This document shows, piece by piece, positions 48,445 to 57,159 of a DNA stretch of 64,000 nt. Position 1 is the stretch's first letter. Each line of letters opens with the position of its first letter. The notes under the pieces were generated by a model that worked only from the letters and a program-made list of their open reading frames with translations, was not told the DNA's origin and ran no database searches. Source of the DNA: Actinoplanes octamycinicus (GTDB taxonomy: Bacteria > Actinomycetota > Actinomycetes > Mycobacteriales > Micromonosporaceae); the NCBI RefSeq assembly GCF_014205225.1, contig NZ_JACHNB010000001.1, positions 6,181,501 through 6,245,500 on the forward strand, given 5' to 3'. The position numbers and the translations under genes are program-made.

Positions 48445-50328
48445 TCAGGCGGCCGCCGCGAGCTCCCGGAAGGAGCCGAACCGCAGTTCGTCCTCCGGAT
48501 GCAGCTGCGCCTGCTCGTAGGCGAACAGGCGGACCAGGTCGTGCATGCGGTAGCGCAGCGACTGGCCGGTCGGCTCGGTCACCACCGTCACCAGCCGGGC
48601 GTCGGCCAGCTGCTCCAGCTGCTCCTCCACGACGTCGTGCGGGCCCCCGATCAGCCCGGTCGCCATCCTGCTGGAGAAGTCGGTCACCCCGAGCAGGCCC
48701 AGCAGCCGGAACGTCCGCCGGGCCGGGTTGTCGAGCCCCGCGTAGCTGACCGCGACGCTGACGCGGACGGCGAGTCCGTCCGCGGTCATCTCGTCGAGCC
48801 GGTTCGACTCGTCGCGCATCCGGTCGGCGAGGTGCGCGATCCGCCGGTGTGGCCGGGCCGCGATCCGGGCGCCGACGATGCGCAGGGCGAGCGGCAGGCC
48901 GGCGCACATCCTGATCAGGCCGGCCACCGCTTCCGGCTCGGCGGCGCTGCGTTCGGCGCCGACGATGCGTTCCAGCAACGTCCGGGAGCCGGCGTCGTCG
49001 AGCAGGGGCACCTCGATGCACTCGGCACCCGGGATGGTCGTCATCCGCACGCGGCTCGAGACGATCAGCGCGGAGCCGGTGCCGCCCGGTACCAGCGGTC
49101 GTACCTGTCCCGCGTGCCTGGCCGAGTCCAGGACCAGCAGGATCCGCCGCCCGCTGAGCGCGGACCGGTACTCGCCGAGCTTGTCCTCCACCGTCCGCAG
49201 CCGCCGCACGCTGGGCACCCCCAGCGCCCGCAAGGCCCGGTCCAACGCGTCGCTGGAGTCGCCGTGCCGGTCGCCGAGGCTCACGAAGATCTGCCCGTCC
49301 GGATAGCACTCGCGCAGCAGATAGCCGAGACGCACGCTGACCGCCGTCTTGCCCACCCCGCCGGGGCCGGACAGGATGACCACCGGTCCGGCCGTTCCGC
49401 TGAGCCGCTGGCTGCCCGGCTGCAGCGCGCTGAGCGCCCGGGAGATCTCGGGTTCGCAGCCGACGTGGTCCGGCAGGTCGGCCGGGAGCTGGCAGCCCGG
49501 GGCGCCCGGCGACGGCGGACGCCTCGGCGCGGCCGGTGGCACCGGGTCGGCGGGCGGCGGGGTCTCGGCGCGCACCGCGGGGTGCAGTTCGCCGCGCAGG
49601 ATGCCGCGATGCAGTTCCTGCAGGTCGGCGCCCGGGTCGATGCCCAGTTCCTCGGCCAGCAGCGCCCTGGTCCGCGCGTACAGCTCGAGTGACTCCGCCC
49701 GGCGGCCGCTGAGGGCCAGAGCCCGCATGCGGCGCTGGACCACCGGCTCGGCCAGCGGGTCGCGGTGCAGCGTGGCGGCGAGGCGGTCGGCGACCCGCCC
49801 GGGGTGGCCCCGCTCGATCTCGCTGTCGGCCCAGGCGATCAGCACCTGGACGAGGTCCTGGCGCAAGCCCTCGCGCACCCGCTCCGCCCAGCCGCCGGGC
49901 AGGCCGTTGAGCGGGTCGCCGGCCCAGAGGTCGAGGGCTTCCCGCAGGAGCCGTGACCGGTCCGGATGGTCGGCGGGGAGGCCGTACGCCCGCTCCGCCA
50001 GGCGGCGCAGCCGCTGGAGATCGAAGCGGTCCGGGTCGGCGGAGAGGACGTAGCCGGCGTGGCCGCGACCCACCGTGATCGGTGTTGCCGCGTCGGTCCG
50101 GGCCGCGGCGAGGACGCGCCGCAACCGGGTGAGGTACGTGTACAGCGCGCCCCGGGCATCCCCGGGCGGCTCGTCGTCCCAGACGCGGTCGACCAGAGTC
50201 TCGATGGAGACGCTGTGTCCCAGGTCGACGGCGAGCGCGGCGAAGACGAGCCGTTGCTTCGGCGGCCCCAGGTCCACGGACCGGCCGTCCACCATCACCT
50301 GTAAGTCGCCGAGTAATCGAAGTTCCAC
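48445..50328 (-). CDS. AfsR/SARP-family transcriptional regulator
   Basis: This encodes 627 residues from a GTG at 50328 with GGGGG upstream. An OmpR-like winged helix (VELRLLGDLQVMVDGRSVDL, then PPKQRLVFAALAV) is followed by a bacterial transcriptional activation domain (about 95-240: DRFDLQRLRRLAERAYGLPA, LALSGRRAESLELYARTRAL). An NB-ARC ATPase comes next: GPGGVGKTAVSVRLGYLLRE (P-loop) and RRILLVLDSARHAGQVRPLV (Walker B). There is no TPR tail. Typical of regulators of secondary metabolism or morphology, but no biosynthetic cluster is visible in the window. Confidence 0.9.
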   Translation of the reverse strand: MELRLLGDLQVMVDGRSVDLGPPKQRLVFAALAVDLGHSVSIETLVDRVWDDEPPGDARGALYTYLTRLRRVLAAARTDAATPITVGRGHAGYVLSADPDRFDLQRLRRLAERAYGLPADHPDRSRLLREALDLWAGDPLNGLPGGWAERVREGLRQDLVQVLIAWADSEIERGHPGRVADRLAATLHRDPLAEPVVQRRMRALALSGRRAESLELYARTRALLAEELGIDPGADLQELHRGILRGELHPAVRAETPPPADPVPPAAPRRPPSPGAPGCQLPADLPDHVGCEPEISRALSALQPGSQRLSGTAGPVVILSGPGGVGKTAVSVRLGYLLRECYPDGQIFVSLGDRHGDSSDALDRALRALGVPSVRRLRTVEDKLGEYRSALSGRRILLVLDSARHAGQVRPLVPGGTGSALIVSSRVRMTTIPGAECIEVPLLDDAGSRTLLERIVGAERSAAEPEAVAGLIRMCAGLPLALRIVGARIAARPHRRIAHLADRMRDESNRLDEMTADGLAVRVSVAVSYAGLDNPARRTFRLLGLLGVTDFSSRMATGLIGGPHDVVEEQLEQLADARLVTVVTEPTGQSLRYRMHDLVRLFAYEQAQLHPEDELRFGSFRELAAAA

Positions 50329-50514
50329 GGTGAAACCCCCGCGTCCGTAGCCCCGTCCGGACATTCCAGAAATCGTTCAGATTCGCTACCGAGTCCGCTC
50401 GGGACAGTTTCCCGGCAATCCCTGGAACCTTTAGCGGACGTTACTGGCGGCTTCGACAGACGCCAATGCCTGCTGATGGAAATAGGGGTCTCGTCGTCAC
50501 AGCAGGAGTCCACT

Positions 50515-52107
50515 GTGAAAGGACCGTCCGTGCAGCGAAATTCTCGACGCTCCGTCATCCGCCGATCGACCGCCGCGGTGATCACCTCGGCGGTGGCCGC
50601 CGGCAGCCTGGTGAGTCTGTCCCCGGCACCCGCGCAGGCATCGTCGATCGACGGCCCGATCGGCCGGAGCGAAATCCTGTCCCGCGCCCAGAACTGGGTG
50701 GACCGGGGCATCACCTACACCCAGACCGGCACCTGGGCCAGCGACGCGGACGGTGACAAGACCTATCGCCGGGACTGCTCCGGGCTGGTGTCGATGGCCT
50801 GGCACCTGAGCAACAGCTACGTCACCGGTGATTTCCAGGGCAGCAACTCGCGGTGGAGCACGCTCGGCAGCATCGACGACTTCCAGGCCGGCGACGCGAT
50901 GGTGCGGACCGGTCACATGGAGCTGTTCGCGTACTGGGCCGACAAGGGCGACCACAGCAAGGGCGCCTACGTCTACTCCTTCAACAGCGACGGCGAGACG
51001 GTGCAGAACCCGACCGCGCGGTCGAACGAGGGAAACCTCGGGTTCAACAGCGTCTCCGACCTGCGGTCCTACAAGCCGATCCGGCGCACCGGCCTGACCG
51101 GCGGGGTCAGCGGGGAGAAGATGGCGCCGGCGCTGGCCTACGACGACGGTGACGGCACCCAGACGATCTACCGCTGGCGGTCGAACACCAGCAGCTTCAG
51201 CCACACCACCGATTACCAGGGCGAGGGTACGTTCCGGCTGTCCAACGTCGGCGACCGCGTCGCGTCCGGTGACGTGGACGGTGACGGCACCGATGACGTC
51301 GTGATGGCCTACCAGGATGCCGAGGGCACGTTCGGCTTCTACGTCTTCGACGGTGGCCTGACTTCTCGTGGCCGCTGGTACACCTCCGGCGCGTTCAACC
51401 TTTCCGCGGTCGGCGGTCGATTGGTCGTCGCGGACTTCACCGGTGACGGCAAGGCGGAGCCGGCGCTGGTCCGGGACAACGGTGACGGTACCCAGAGCAT
51501 CTACCGCTGGACGTCCACGGGCAGCAGTTTCGCCCGCACCACCGACTATGTCGGTACCGGGTCGTTCCGACTGTCCAATGTGGGCAACCGGGTGGCAGCC
51601 GGTGACGTCGACGGTGATGGCAAGGCCGACATCGTGATGGCCTACCAGAACGCGGACAACACGTTCAGCTACTACGTGTGGAAGTCCGGGCTCAGCAGCC
51701 AGGGCGCCTGGTACACGTCCGGTTCGTTCAACCTCGACACCGTCGACGGGCGGATGGTCGTCGCGGACTTCACCGGTGACGGCAAGGCGGAGCCCGCGCT
51801 GGTCCGTGACGACGGTGACGGGACGCAGAGCATCTACCGCTGGACGTCGACGGGCAGTGGCTTCTCCCGTACCACCGACTACGTCGGCACCGGAACCTTC
51901 CGGCTGTCCAACGTCGGCGACCGGGTGGCCGCCGGTGACGTCGACGGTGATGCCAAGGCGGACATCGTGATGGCCTACCAGAACGCCGACAACACGTTCA
52001 GCTACTACGTCTGGAAGTCCGGCCTGACCAGCGAAGGCGTCTGGTACACGTCCGGCTCCTACTCCCTCGACCGGGTCGGCGGCCGCATGGTCCTCGGCAC
52101 CTGGTAG
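50515..52107 (+). CDS. Secreted NlpC/P60-like hydrolase with FG-GAP repeat region
   Basis: This encodes 530 residues from a GTG at 50515 with AGCAGGAG upstream. After a signal peptide, the N-terminal domain (about 40-200) shows a C40-type cell-wall peptidase: Cys in RRDCSGLVSMAWHL and His in VRTGHMELFAYW. The C-terminal about 330 residues are three 111-residue FG-GAP/VCBS-like units with SGDVDGDGTDDVVMAY and VVADFTGDGKAEPALVRD; Asp-rich loops suggest Ca2+ binding and a propeller-type scaffold. Probably cuts peptidoglycan peptides. Nucleotides 51123-52107 are almost identical to the end of the next gene. Confidence 0.85.
   Translation: MKGPSVQRNSRRSVIRRSTAAVITSAVAAGSLVSLSPAPAQASSIDGPIGRSEILSRAQNWVDRGITYTQTGTWASDADGDKTYRRDCSGLVSMAWHLSNSYVTGDFQGSNSRWSTLGSIDDFQAGDAMVRTGHMELFAYWADKGDHSKGAYVYSFNSDGETVQNPTARSNEGNLGFNSVSDLRSYKPIRRTGLTGGVSGEKMAPALAYDDGDGTQTIYRWRSNTSSFSHTTDYQGEGTFRLSNVGDRVASGDVDGDGTDDVVMAYQDAEGTFGFYVFDGGLTSRGRWYTSGAFNLSAVGGRLVVADFTGDGKAEPALVRDNGDGTQSIYRWTSTGSSFARTTDYVGTGSFRLSNVGNRVAAGDVDGDGKADIVMAYQNADNTFSYYVWKSGLSSQGAWYTSGSFNLDTVDGRMVVADFTGDGKAEPALVRDDGDGTQSIYRWTSTGSGFSRTTDYVGTGTFRLSNVGDRVAAGDVDGDAKADIVMAYQNADNTFSYYVWKSGLTSEGVWYTSGSYSLDRVGGRMVLGTW
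51123..52107 (+). repeat. 985-base direct repeat, copy 1 (partner 52939-53923)
   Basis: The two copies are separated by exactly 1816 bases from start to start with no insertion or deletion. By eye about 20 bases differ, most of them synonymous and concentrated in the first two-thirds; the last roughly 290 bases appear identical. Each copy covers the FG-GAP region of one secreted hydrolase. Confidence 0.9.
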
Positions 52108-52133
52108 CCCACCGCGCCGACCCCCCTCGCCTC

Positions 52134-52164
52134 GCCCGTCCGGCGCAGCTGGCGCCGGACGGGC
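52134..52164 (+). terminator. Hairpin terminator
   Basis: A perfect 13-bp stem (52134-52146 with 52152-52164) with loop AGCTG lies 27 bases after the stop at 52107 and before the GH25 gene. Confidence 0.8.
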
Positions 52165-52192
52165 ACCCCCCTCGCCACAGACAGGAAGCGCC

Positions 52193-53923
52193 GTGCGCAC
52201 CGTACCGTGGATCGCTCGAACAGCCGCTCTGATCACGCTGCCCCTGATCGCCATGCTGACCCCCGCCTCGGCCGACGCCGCTCCGACCGGCTACTCGGTG
52301 ACCGGCATCGACGTGTCGCACTACCAGGGCACCATCAACTGGTCGTCGGTCGCTGACGCGGGGACCGACTTCGCGTACGCCAAGGCGACCGAAGGCACGA
52401 ACTACACCGACCCGACCTACAGCGCCAACCGGACCGGCGCCCGCGCCAACAGCATCTACTTCGGCGCGTACCACTTCGCCCGGCCCGACCAGGGCGACCC
52501 GCGCGGCCAGGCGGACCGCCTGGTCAACACCAGCCAGTACAGCAGTGACGGCCGAACCCTGCCGCCGATGCTCGACATCGAGTGGGCGTCCGGGCAGGCG
52601 ACCTGCTTCGGCCTGTCGACGAGCTCGATGGTGTCCTGGATCAGCCAATTCCTCGACCAGGTCCGGGTCCGCACCGGCCAGAAGGCGATGATCTACACCA
52701 ACCCCAACTGGTGGAATCCGTGCACCGGCAACACCACTGCCTTCGGCAGTTACCCCCTCTTCCATTCCCGGTACGCCGACACGCCGGGCGCCCTGCCGTC
52801 CGGCTGGTCGCAGTTCACCCTCTGGCAGTACACGTCGAGCGGCAGCGTTCCCGGAGTGTCCGGCGGCGTGGACCGCGACGTCTTCAACGGCACACTGGCC
52901 CAGCTGCGCGCCCTCTGCAACGGCGGATCGGGGAACAAGGCGCCGGCCCTGGCCTACGACAACGGTGACGGCACCCAGACGATCTACCGCTGGCGATCCA
53001 ACGGCAGCGGCTTCAGCCACACCACCGATTACCAGGGCGAGGGTACGTTCCGGCTGTCCAACGTCGGCGACCGCGTCGCGTCCGGTGACGTGGACGGTGA
53101 CGGCACCGATGACGTCGTGATGGCCTACCAGGATGCCGAGGGCACGTTCGGCTTATACGTCTTCGACGGTGGCCTGACTTCTCGTGGCCGCTGGTACACC
53201 TCCGGCGCGTTCAACCTTTCCGCGGTCGGCGGTCGATTGGTCGTCGCGGACTTCACCGGTGACGGCAAGGCGGAGCCGGCGCTGGTCCGGGACAACGGTG
53301 ACGGTACCCAGAGCATCTACCGCTGGACGTCCACGGGCAGCAGCTTCGCCCGCACCACCGACTATGTCGGTACCGGGTCGTTCCGGCTGTCCAATGTGGG
53401 CAACCGGGTGGCAGCCGGTGACGTCGACGGCGATGGCAAAGCCGACATCGTGATGGCCTACCAGAACGCGGACAACACGTTCAGCTACTACGTATGGAAG
53501 TCCGGGCTCAGCAGCCAGGGCGCCTGGTACACGTCCGGTTCGTTCAACCTCGACACCGTCGACGGCCGGATGGTCGTCGCCGACTTCACCGGTGACGGCA
53601 AGGCCGAGCCTGCGCTGGTCCGTGACGACGGCGACGGAACCCAGAGCATCTACCGCTGGACGTCGACGGGCAGTGGCTTCTCCCGTACCACCGACTACGT
53701 CGGCACCGGAACCTTCCGGCTGTCCAACGTCGGCGACCGGGTGGCCGCCGGTGACGTCGACGGTGATGCCAAGGCGGACATCGTGATGGCCTACCAGAAC
53801 GCCGACAACACGTTCAGCTACTACGTCTGGAAGTCCGGCCTGACCAGCGAAGGCGTCTGGTACACGTCCGGCTCCTACTCCCTCGACCGGGTCGGCGGCC
53901 GCATGGTCCTCGGCACCTGGTGA
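52193..53923 (+). CDS. Secreted GH25 muramidase with FG-GAP repeat region
   Basis: This encodes 576 residues from a GTG at 52193 with AGGAAG upstream. A signal peptide (1 to about 32) is followed by a GH25 lysozyme domain (about 37-235): GYSVTGIDVSHYQGTINWSS with catalytic Asp, FAYAKATEGTNYTDPTYSAN, LPPMLDIEWASG with the Asp/Glu pair, and FTLWQYTSSGSVPGVSGGVD. It hydrolyses the glycan strand of peptidoglycan. The C-terminal region repeats the three 111-residue FG-GAP units of the preceding gene with few changes (for example Leu for Phe in LYVFDGG). The pair would attack both bonds of the wall, which suggests roles in growth, sporulation or predation. Confidence 0.93.
   Translation: MRTVPWIARTAALITLPLIAMLTPASADAAPTGYSVTGIDVSHYQGTINWSSVADAGTDFAYAKATEGTNYTDPTYSANRTGARANSIYFGAYHFARPDQGDPRGQADRLVNTSQYSSDGRTLPPMLDIEWASGQATCFGLSTSSMVSWISQFLDQVRVRTGQKAMIYTNPNWWNPCTGNTTAFGSYPLFHSRYADTPGALPSGWSQFTLWQYTSSGSVPGVSGGVDRDVFNGTLAQLRALCNGGSGNKAPALAYDNGDGTQTIYRWRSNGSGFSHTTDYQGEGTFRLSNVGDRVASGDVDGDGTDDVVMAYQDAEGTFGLYVFDGGLTSRGRWYTSGAFNLSAVGGRLVVADFTGDGKAEPALVRDNGDGTQSIYRWTSTGSSFARTTDYVGTGSFRLSNVGNRVAAGDVDGDGKADIVMAYQNADNTFSYYVWKSGLSSQGAWYTSGSFNLDTVDGRMVVADFTGDGKAEPALVRDDGDGTQSIYRWTSTGSGFSRTTDYVGTGTFRLSNVGDRVAAGDVDGDAKADIVMAYQNADNTFSYYVWKSGLTSEGVWYTSGSYSLDRVGGRMVLGTW
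52939..53923 (+). repeat. 985-base direct repeat, copy 2 (partner 51123-52107)
   Basis: This is the second copy of the FG-GAP coding block, colinear with copy 1. Each copy also contains two and a bit internal 333-base units. Confidence 0.9.
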
Positions 53924-53936
53924 CCTGACAGCCCTC

Positions 53937-53966
53937 GGAGCGCTCGGGCCCCGGCCCGAGCGCTCC
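53937..53966. terminator. Hairpin terminator
   Basis: A 14-bp palindromic stem GGAGCGCTCGGGCC/GGCCCGAGCGCTCC with a two-base centre (a slightly larger loop in practice) lies between convergent stops at 53923 and 53986. Confidence 0.8.
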
Positions 53967-53985
53967 CGGCGTTCTTCAGCGCCGG

Positions 53986-55242
53986 TCAGTTGTCGTCGGC
54001 GGTCAGCGGGAAACGGCCGGCGAACGGGTCGGGCAGCGCCGGCCACCGGTCCGACCCGGCCGCGAGCTCGGCGTCGGTGAGCAGGCAGGAGTCCAGCAGC
54101 TCGGTGATCGCGGCGTGGTCCAGGCGCAGACCGATCAGGGCGAGCACGGTGCGCCGGTCGCCGTAGTACGGGTCCCAGGTCAGGTCGGCGGCCAGGCGCC
54201 GCTGGTCGCTGGTCGCGGTCCAGCGGTCGACGGGCAGGGCGGCCAGCCAGTAGCCGAGGCTGCCCATGCTGATGCCGCCGCCGGCGGACTCGAAGCCGAC
54301 GACCGTGTCGGGCTGGCTGGCGATCCACAGGTGGCCGCGGCCGCGCAGCGCGTCGCCGGTCAGGGTCTCCAGGCAGTCGTGCAGTCGTTGCGGGTGGAAC
54401 GGTCGCCGGGTCTCGAACAGGATCGAGCCCACCCCGTCCGGGTTCGGATCGTGCAGGGCGATCGGCCAGCCTTCCAGGGCGCGCCCGAGCATGCCGGGTC
54501 GCTGCGGGTCGTGCCGCCCGGTCCGGCGGACCAGGGTGGCCAGGCCGGTGCAGTCCAGACTGGTGGTGGTGCCGGTCGGCACCTGCACGGCCCACGGCAC
54601 GAGCCGGTGCACGAGGGTGCCGAGCCGGCTCAACTCCAGCGGGTCGGTGCCCGGCCGGCTCCAGAGGATCACCGTGTCGCAGAACTCGACCTGGTGCGCG
54701 ACCACCTCGGCGACCGTCCGGTGATCGTCGTCGGCGGCGTGCAGCTCGCGGTCGCGCAGGTCGTCGGTGCTCGCCAGGTCGTCGAGGAAGCGGTCGGCGT
54801 CGACCACCGTGACGTAGGAGTCGAAGCGGACCGCGGCGGTGACCGGCTCACCGTCGACCAGGCTGTGCGCGCAGGCGGTGGCGACCGCTTCGGGCTCGAT
54901 CGCCGGTGGCAGGACCAGCAGCAGGTCACGGTCCGGCCGGGTGCGGGCGAGCCGGACCAGGGTGGGCAGCACGTCCTCGCGCAGGGTGCAGGCCACGCAG
55001 CCGTGCACCAGCTCGACGGTGCTCTGCTCGATCAGCTCGGTGGCCGAGCGCACCGTGCGGTGCACGACGCCGTCGCGGATCCGGGTGACGTCATGGCTGA
55101 TCGCCACGAGTCGCTCGTCGGCGATCAGGACGGCGCGGGCGGCCGCCTGCACGGCGTCGGGGGAGAACCCGGACAGCACCGTGACGGCCGGGCGATGATC
55201 GGCGGCTACCGGTGCGGCGGAGGTGCTCGGATCAATGCTCAC
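53986..55242 (-). CDS. CobW-like protein lacking the P-loop (zinc-limitation associated)
   Basis: This encodes 418 residues from a GTG at 55242. It keeps the CobW/COG0523 layout: TVLSGFSPDAVQAAARAVLI at the start, ELVHGCVACTLREDVLPTL (the metal motif, GCxCC in others, is GCVAC here) and a C-terminal CobW_C domain (FETRRPFHPQRLHDCLETLT). The Walker A GxxGxGKT is replaced by GFSPDAVQAA, so GTP binding by the normal route is lost. Location opposite zinc-independent ribosomal proteins with a Zur-like box between them indicates a role in zinc starvation. Confidence 0.85.
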   Translation of the reverse strand: MSIDPSTSAAPVAADHRPAVTVLSGFSPDAVQAAARAVLIADERLVAISHDVTRIRDGVVHRTVRSATELIEQSTVELVHGCVACTLREDVLPTLVRLARTRPDRDLLLVLPPAIEPEAVATACAHSLVDGEPVTAAVRFDSYVTVVDADRFLDDLASTDDLRDRELHAADDDHRTVAEVVAHQVEFCDTVILWSRPGTDPLELSRLGTLVHRLVPWAVQVPTGTTTSLDCTGLATLVRRTGRHDPQRPGMLGRALEGWPIALHDPNPDGVGSILFETRRPFHPQRLHDCLETLTGDALRGRGHLWIASQPDTVVGFESAGGGISMGSLGYWLAALPVDRWTATSDQRRLAADLTWDPYYGDRRTVLALIGLRLDHAAITELLDSCLLTDAELAAGSDRWPALPDPFAGRFPLTADDN

Positions 55243-55255
55243 ACCCCCATCTTGT

Positions 55256-55270
55256 TGGAAATGGTTTTCA
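55256..55270. promoter_or_regulatory. Zur-like operator
   Basis: TGGAAATGGTTTTCA differs at two positions from the actinobacterial Zur consensus TGAAAATGATTTTCA. It lies between the divergent starts of the CobW-like gene (55242) and the L28 gene (55286). A -10-like TAAAGT (55274-55279) places transcription of the L28 gene about at its ATG, i.e. leaderless. Confidence 0.7.
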
Positions 55271-55285
55271 TTGTAAAGTCGGCGC

Positions 55286-55519
55286 ATGCCCTTCATCTGT
55301 GACGTGACCGGCGCCCAGCCGACCTTCGGCAACGCCGTGTCCTTCTCGCACCGCCGCACCCGGCGCCGCTGGAACCCGAATGTCCAGCGCCGGCGCTTCC
55401 GCCTGACGGACGGTTCGACGGTGCGCCTGACCGTCAGCACCACGGGTCTGAAGATCATCGACAGGGACGGCATCGACGCGGTGATGGCCCGCGTCCGCGC
55501 CCGGAAGGCGACCCGCTGA
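55286..55519 (+). CDS. rpmB: 50S ribosomal protein L28, alternative form
   Basis: This encodes 77 residues: [20 protein letters not shown], then [19 protein letters not shown], clear L28 signatures. The zinc forms carry CDVCG near the start and a second Cys pair; here the motif is CDVTG and later Cys are missing, so the protein cannot hold the usual zinc site. Such C-minus paralogues replace the zinc form in starvation. No Shine-Dalgarno sequence is obvious; with the -10 at 55274-55279 the mRNA is probably leaderless. Overlaps rpmG by one base (TGATG). Confidence 0.9.
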   Translation: MPFICDVTGAQPTFGNAVSFSHRRTRRRWNPNVQRRRFRLTDGSTVRLTVSTTGLKIIDRDGIDAVMARVRARKATR

Positions 55520-55686
55520 TGGCCAAGAGCACCGACCTCCGGCCCGTCATCAAGCTGCGCAGCACCGCCGGGACCGGCTACGCCTACGTCACCCGCAAGA
55601 ACCGCCGCACCAGCCCCGATCGGCTCGTGCTGCGCAAATACGATCCGATCGAGCGCCGGCACGTCGACTTCCGGGAGGACCGCTGA
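55519..55686 (+). CDS. rpmG: 50S ribosomal protein L33, zinc-independent form
   Basis: This encodes 55 residues starting [20 protein letters not shown]. It continues with [20 protein letters not shown] and ends DFREDR, which is L33. All four zinc-binding Cys of the C-plus form are absent. Its ATG overlaps the L28 stop (TGATG), so both are translated together. In other actinobacteria the rpmB-rpmG pair is repressed by Zur, consistent with the box upstream. Confidence 0.9.
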   Translation: MAKSTDLRPVIKLRSTAGTGYAYVTRKNRRTSPDRLVLRKYDPIERRHVDFREDR

Positions 55687-55752
55687 TCTACCGCCGCGGC
55701 CGCACCGTCCCGGTCGCGGTCTCCTGCGGCGCGCTGTGCGGCACCTGGTGGT

Positions 55753-55944
55753 CTACCGGGCGGCGACCGTCTGCAAGGTGTCGACCCGGGCCTCCACCAG
55801 GTCGCCGCAGGAGGGGCAGTTGCCCGAGGCGAACAGGCGTTTCACCCCGCGACCGAGGTCCTTCGGGTAGACGTCCATGACGGCCACCCGGTCGGTGCGG
55901 CACGGCAGGCAGGTCAGATAGCCGGAGATCGTTCGTTGGCTCAT
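55753..55944 (-). CDS. Small zinc-ribbon protein
   Basis: This encodes about 63 residues from ATG 55944 (MSQRTISGYLTCLPCRTDRV; an earlier in-frame start at 55986 exists). Two CxxC knuckles (CLPC and CPSC, about 30 residues apart) indicate a four-Cys zinc ribbon, with VMDVYPKDLGRGVKRLFASG between them. The function is unknown. Its neighbourhood to the zinc-sparing genes may be chance or may mark a metal-responsive protein. Confidence 0.6.
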   Translation of the reverse strand: MSQRTISGYLTCLPCRTDRVAVMDVYPKDLGRGVKRLFASGNCPSCGDLVEARVDTLQTVAAR

Positions 55945-56018
55945 GCCGCCGATCAGAACCCGATCGATCGCGCGTCCTACGGACATCCTGTCCGACCGGA
56001 GCGGCTCCTATCGATCTC

Positions 56019-57059
56019 TCACAACCATCCGGCGCGGCGGAGCAGCCAGTAGAGGACGGTGACGCCGAGCAGGATCGACAGCATGGCGCCGGCGTAGCCG
56101 TGCCGCCAGGCCAGTTCCGGCATGATCGCGAAGTTCATGCCGTAGACGCCGCCGACCACGGTGGGGACCGCGGCGATCGCGGCCCACGAGGCGATCTTGC
56201 GCATGTCGTTGTTCTGGTCGACGGTCACCTGGGTTAGGCGGGCCTGCAGCAGCGCGTTGACCACCTCGTCGAAGCCGATCACCTGCTCCATGACGGCGGT
56301 GTGCTGGTCGGCGACGTCCTGGAAATAGCTGCGGATGCCTCGGGGCGGGCCGGTGAGCCGCTTGTCGAGCAGGGCGAGCATCGCCCGGTGCAGCGGGACC
56401 ACGGCCGCCTTGAACCGCATCAGCTGGCGCTTGAGCTGGTAGAGCTGCTCCACCGAGACCGGGGTGCCGGCCGCGAAGACGGCCGCCTCGGTCAGGTCGA
56501 GGTCGGCCTGCATGGCGGCCGCGATGTCGGCGTAGGCGTCGACGAGGTGATCCAGGAGGGCGTGCACGACCGACCACGGGCCCCGGGCCAGCAGTTCCGG
56601 CTCCGTACTGAGGCGGGCGCGCAGCGCGCCGAACTCCATCACGCTGCCCTGGCCGACCGTGACGACGAAGTGCGGGCCGACGAAGACCCGGACGAAACCG
56701 GCCGTGATCCGTTCGCGGTCGTCGTACCGGGCGGCGCGGACGACGAGGAACGCGACCTCCTCGTACCGCTCGAATTTGATCCGTTGCTCGCGGTGCAGCA
56801 CGTCCTCGACCGCCAGCGGGTGCAGGCCGAAGATGCCGGCGACGCGGGTGAGCGCGGCCTCGGTCGGCTCGTGCATGCCGAGCCAGACGAACCCGCCGTC
56901 GTGCTCCCGGGCCCGCTCGTGCAACTGCCGCAGGTCCGCGGCCGAGCCCGGACTCTGCACGGTGACACCGTCGACCACCAGGTCACATCCGACGATCCCG
57001 GTGTGGTCGGCCCGTCGCTGACCGGGCGGAGGCGCTTGCCGGGCACGCCGGACGTCCAA
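56019..57059 (-). CDS. corA: CorA-family magnesium/cobalt channel
   Basis: This encodes 346 residues if it starts at the TTG at 57059, which has GGGAGG eight bases upstream; a GTG at 57068 is possible. The N-terminal alpha/beta funnel (FVWLGMHEPTEAALTRVAGI, LAVEDVLHREQRIKFERYEE) and long stalk helices lead to two transmembrane helices at the end with the signature YGMNF (GGVYGMNFAIMPEL). A pentameric Mg2+ uptake channel. The length suits the family. It is divergent from the AI-2E-type exporter. Confidence 0.9.
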   Translation of the reverse strand: MDVRRARQAPPPGQRRADHTGIVGCDLVVDGVTVQSPGSAADLRQLHERAREHDGGFVWLGMHEPTEAALTRVAGIFGLHPLAVEDVLHREQRIKFERYEEVAFLVVRAARYDDRERITAGFVRVFVGPHFVVTVGQGSVMEFGALRARLSTEPELLARGPWSVVHALLDHLVDAYADIAAAMQADLDLTEAAVFAAGTPVSVEQLYQLKRQLMRFKAAVVPLHRAMLALLDKRLTGPPRGIRSYFQDVADQHTAVMEQVIGFDEVVNALLQARLTQVTVDQNNDMRKIASWAAIAAVPTVVGGVYGMNFAIMPELAWRHGYAGAMLSILLGVTVLYWLLRRAGWL

Positions 57060-57159
57060 GATTGCCACCTCCCGGTCGCAGCCTACTGCGACCCGGAGCG
57101 GGGTGCGGTCCGGCGGTGATCCGCTGTTTGTCCTGGTGAACGGCGGGTACGCCGTGATC

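Noticed and set aside
48445..50328. Secondary-metabolite cluster regulator
   Set aside because: The protein is AfsR-like, but no polyketide, peptide-synthetase or terpene genes lie within the window; the left-edge FabH-like fragment is 48 kb away.
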